A stretch of DNA of 64,000 nucleotides, taken from contig PLUE01000022.1 of the NCBI GenBank assembly GCA_003164785.1, positions 28,588 through 92,587 of the forward strand, in the 5' to 3' direction. Made by a program: the position numbers and the translations under genes. Under the pieces are notes generated by a model, which saw only the letters and a program-made list of their open reading frames with translations, had not been told where the DNA came from and made no database searches. This document shows positions 63,469 to 64,000 of the stretch, piece by piece (position 1 is the stretch's first letter; every line of letters starts with the position of its first letter). The DNA is from Gammaproteobacteria bacterium (GTDB lineage: Bacteria; Pseudomonadota; Gammaproteobacteria; Steroidobacterales; Steroidobacteraceae).

Positions 63469-64000
63469 GTGGCACGTCAATCGTTGAGCTTGTTCGACTC
63501 CGCCCTGCTGGGGCCCGCCATCGCCGACTCGTTTCGCAAATTGTCCCCGCGCGTCCAATTGCGCAATCCCGTCATGTTCGTGGTCTACATCGGCAGCATT
63601 CTGACGTCCATCCTGTGCCTCGCGGCGCTCCTGGGGCGTGGCGAAGCGCCGGTGGGATTCATTCTCGCGATCAGCGCCTGGCTATGGTTCACGGTGCTGT
63701 TCGCGAATTTTGCCGAGGCGCTCGCCGAGGGACGCAGCAAGGCGCAGGCAGCATCGTTGCGGGGCTTGAAGCAGTCCGTCCAGGCCAAGAAGCTGCAGGT
63801 GGCCAGGTACGGGAGCCCTGTGGCATCCACGCCCGCCCCCGCGCTTCGCAAGGGCGATTTCTTTCTGGTGGAGACCGGTGACGTCATCCCCGCGGACGGC
63901 GAAGTCCTCGAGGGCGTCGCATCCGTCGACGAAAGCGCCATCACCGGCGAATCCGCTCCGGTGATCCGCGAGGCTGGCGGCGACCGCTGCGCCGTCACCG
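63469..64000 (+). CDS. kdpB: KdpB, catalytic P-type ATPase subunit, 3' end outside window
   Basis: Translation starts at GTG 63469 with GAGGA eight bases before it and stays open to the window end (177 codons). It has the KdpB N-terminal membrane region ([40 protein letters not shown]) and the actuator domain piece [20 protein letters not shown] then [15 protein letters not shown], where TGES is the dephosphorylation motif. The DKTGT phosphorylation site lies beyond the end. Confidence 0.95.
   Translation, partial: MARQSLSLFDSALLGPAIADSFRKLSPRVQLRNPVMFVVYIGSILTSILCLAALLGRGEAPVGFILAISAWLWFTVLFANFAEALAEGRSKAQAASLRGLKQSVQAKKLQVARYGSPVASTPAPALRKGDFFLVETGDVIPADGEVLEGVASVDESAITGESAPVIREAGGDRCAVT

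Noticed and set aside
61616..63475. 619-codon minus-strand frame opposite kdpA
   Set aside because: His/Arg/Asp-rich composition typical of antisense frames; kdpA on the plus strand is certain.

Overview
The window is a GC-rich chromosomal segment, most likely from a gammaproteobacterium of the Xanthomonadales/Nevskiales/Steroidobacterales kind. This is inferred from the udg-uvrC-pgsA operon beside a tRNA-Gly(GCC), a class II DAHP synthase, several outer-membrane systems (OmpW, TonB receptor, MacAB-OprM type efflux) and a SPINDLY-type O-GlcNAc transferase. No phage, plasmid replication gene, CRISPR array or rRNA was seen.

Layout. 0-9 kb: a 5'-truncated sensor kinase, a ClC-type anion transporter with unusual selectivity motifs, a CcdAB toxin-antitoxin pair, trifunctional PutA and two small secreted proteins. 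9-12.6 kb: a CbbR-like LysR gene divergent from a Calvin-type class II aldolase, then a carotenoid/stilbene oxygenase. 12.9-18.2 kb: a MacA/MacB/OprM-type tripartite efflux operon. 18.2-18.8 kb: remnants of an amino-acid permease and of a MazF/PemK toxin. 18.8-21.2 kb: GMC oxidoreductase and OmpW. 21.3-25.8 kb: a TPR O-GlcNAc-transferase gene overlapping a SEC-C/TPR/sulfotransferase gene. 25.8-28.1 kb: a PadR regulator with a clear promoter/operator and an MFS exporter.

28.2-41.3 kb is one catabolic locus: an intradiol ring-cleavage dioxygenase, alpha/beta hydrolase, VOC protein, IclR regulator, exported amidohydrolase, CaiB/BaiF CoA-transferase, a short citrate-synthase-like (citryl-CoA-lyase type) protein, DUF6152 and DUF6644-type proteins including a membrane/cytochrome c fusion, an unknown exported protein and a TonB-dependent receptor. 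Four of its intergenic regions carry seven copies of a palindrome, TTCG-N5-CGAA. Six of the copies form three tandem pairs, each with exactly 19 bp between centres. This looks like a regulon of the local IclR protein and is the strongest new signal here.

41.3-53.1 kb is patchy: DUF885 peptidase-like protein, TauE/SafE, CysH, an LLM oxidoreductase, a large ATP-grasp/GNAT fusion protein, a cupin and a Tat-exported aldo/keto reductase. These are mixed with remnants of an SDR, an IS110 transposase, an IS3 transposase, an alcohol dehydrogenase, and an aldehyde dehydrogenase that has lost its catalytic centre by an in-frame deletion. It ends at the 3' end of tRNA-Gly. 53.1-64 kb is backbone: DUF6622-like protein, pgsA-uvrC-udg, an unexplained non-coding stretch with a strong terminator, class II DAHP synthase divergent from an ALDH7-type dehydrogenase, then kdpE, an unnamed 30-residue membrane peptide, kdpF, kdpA and the start of kdpB.
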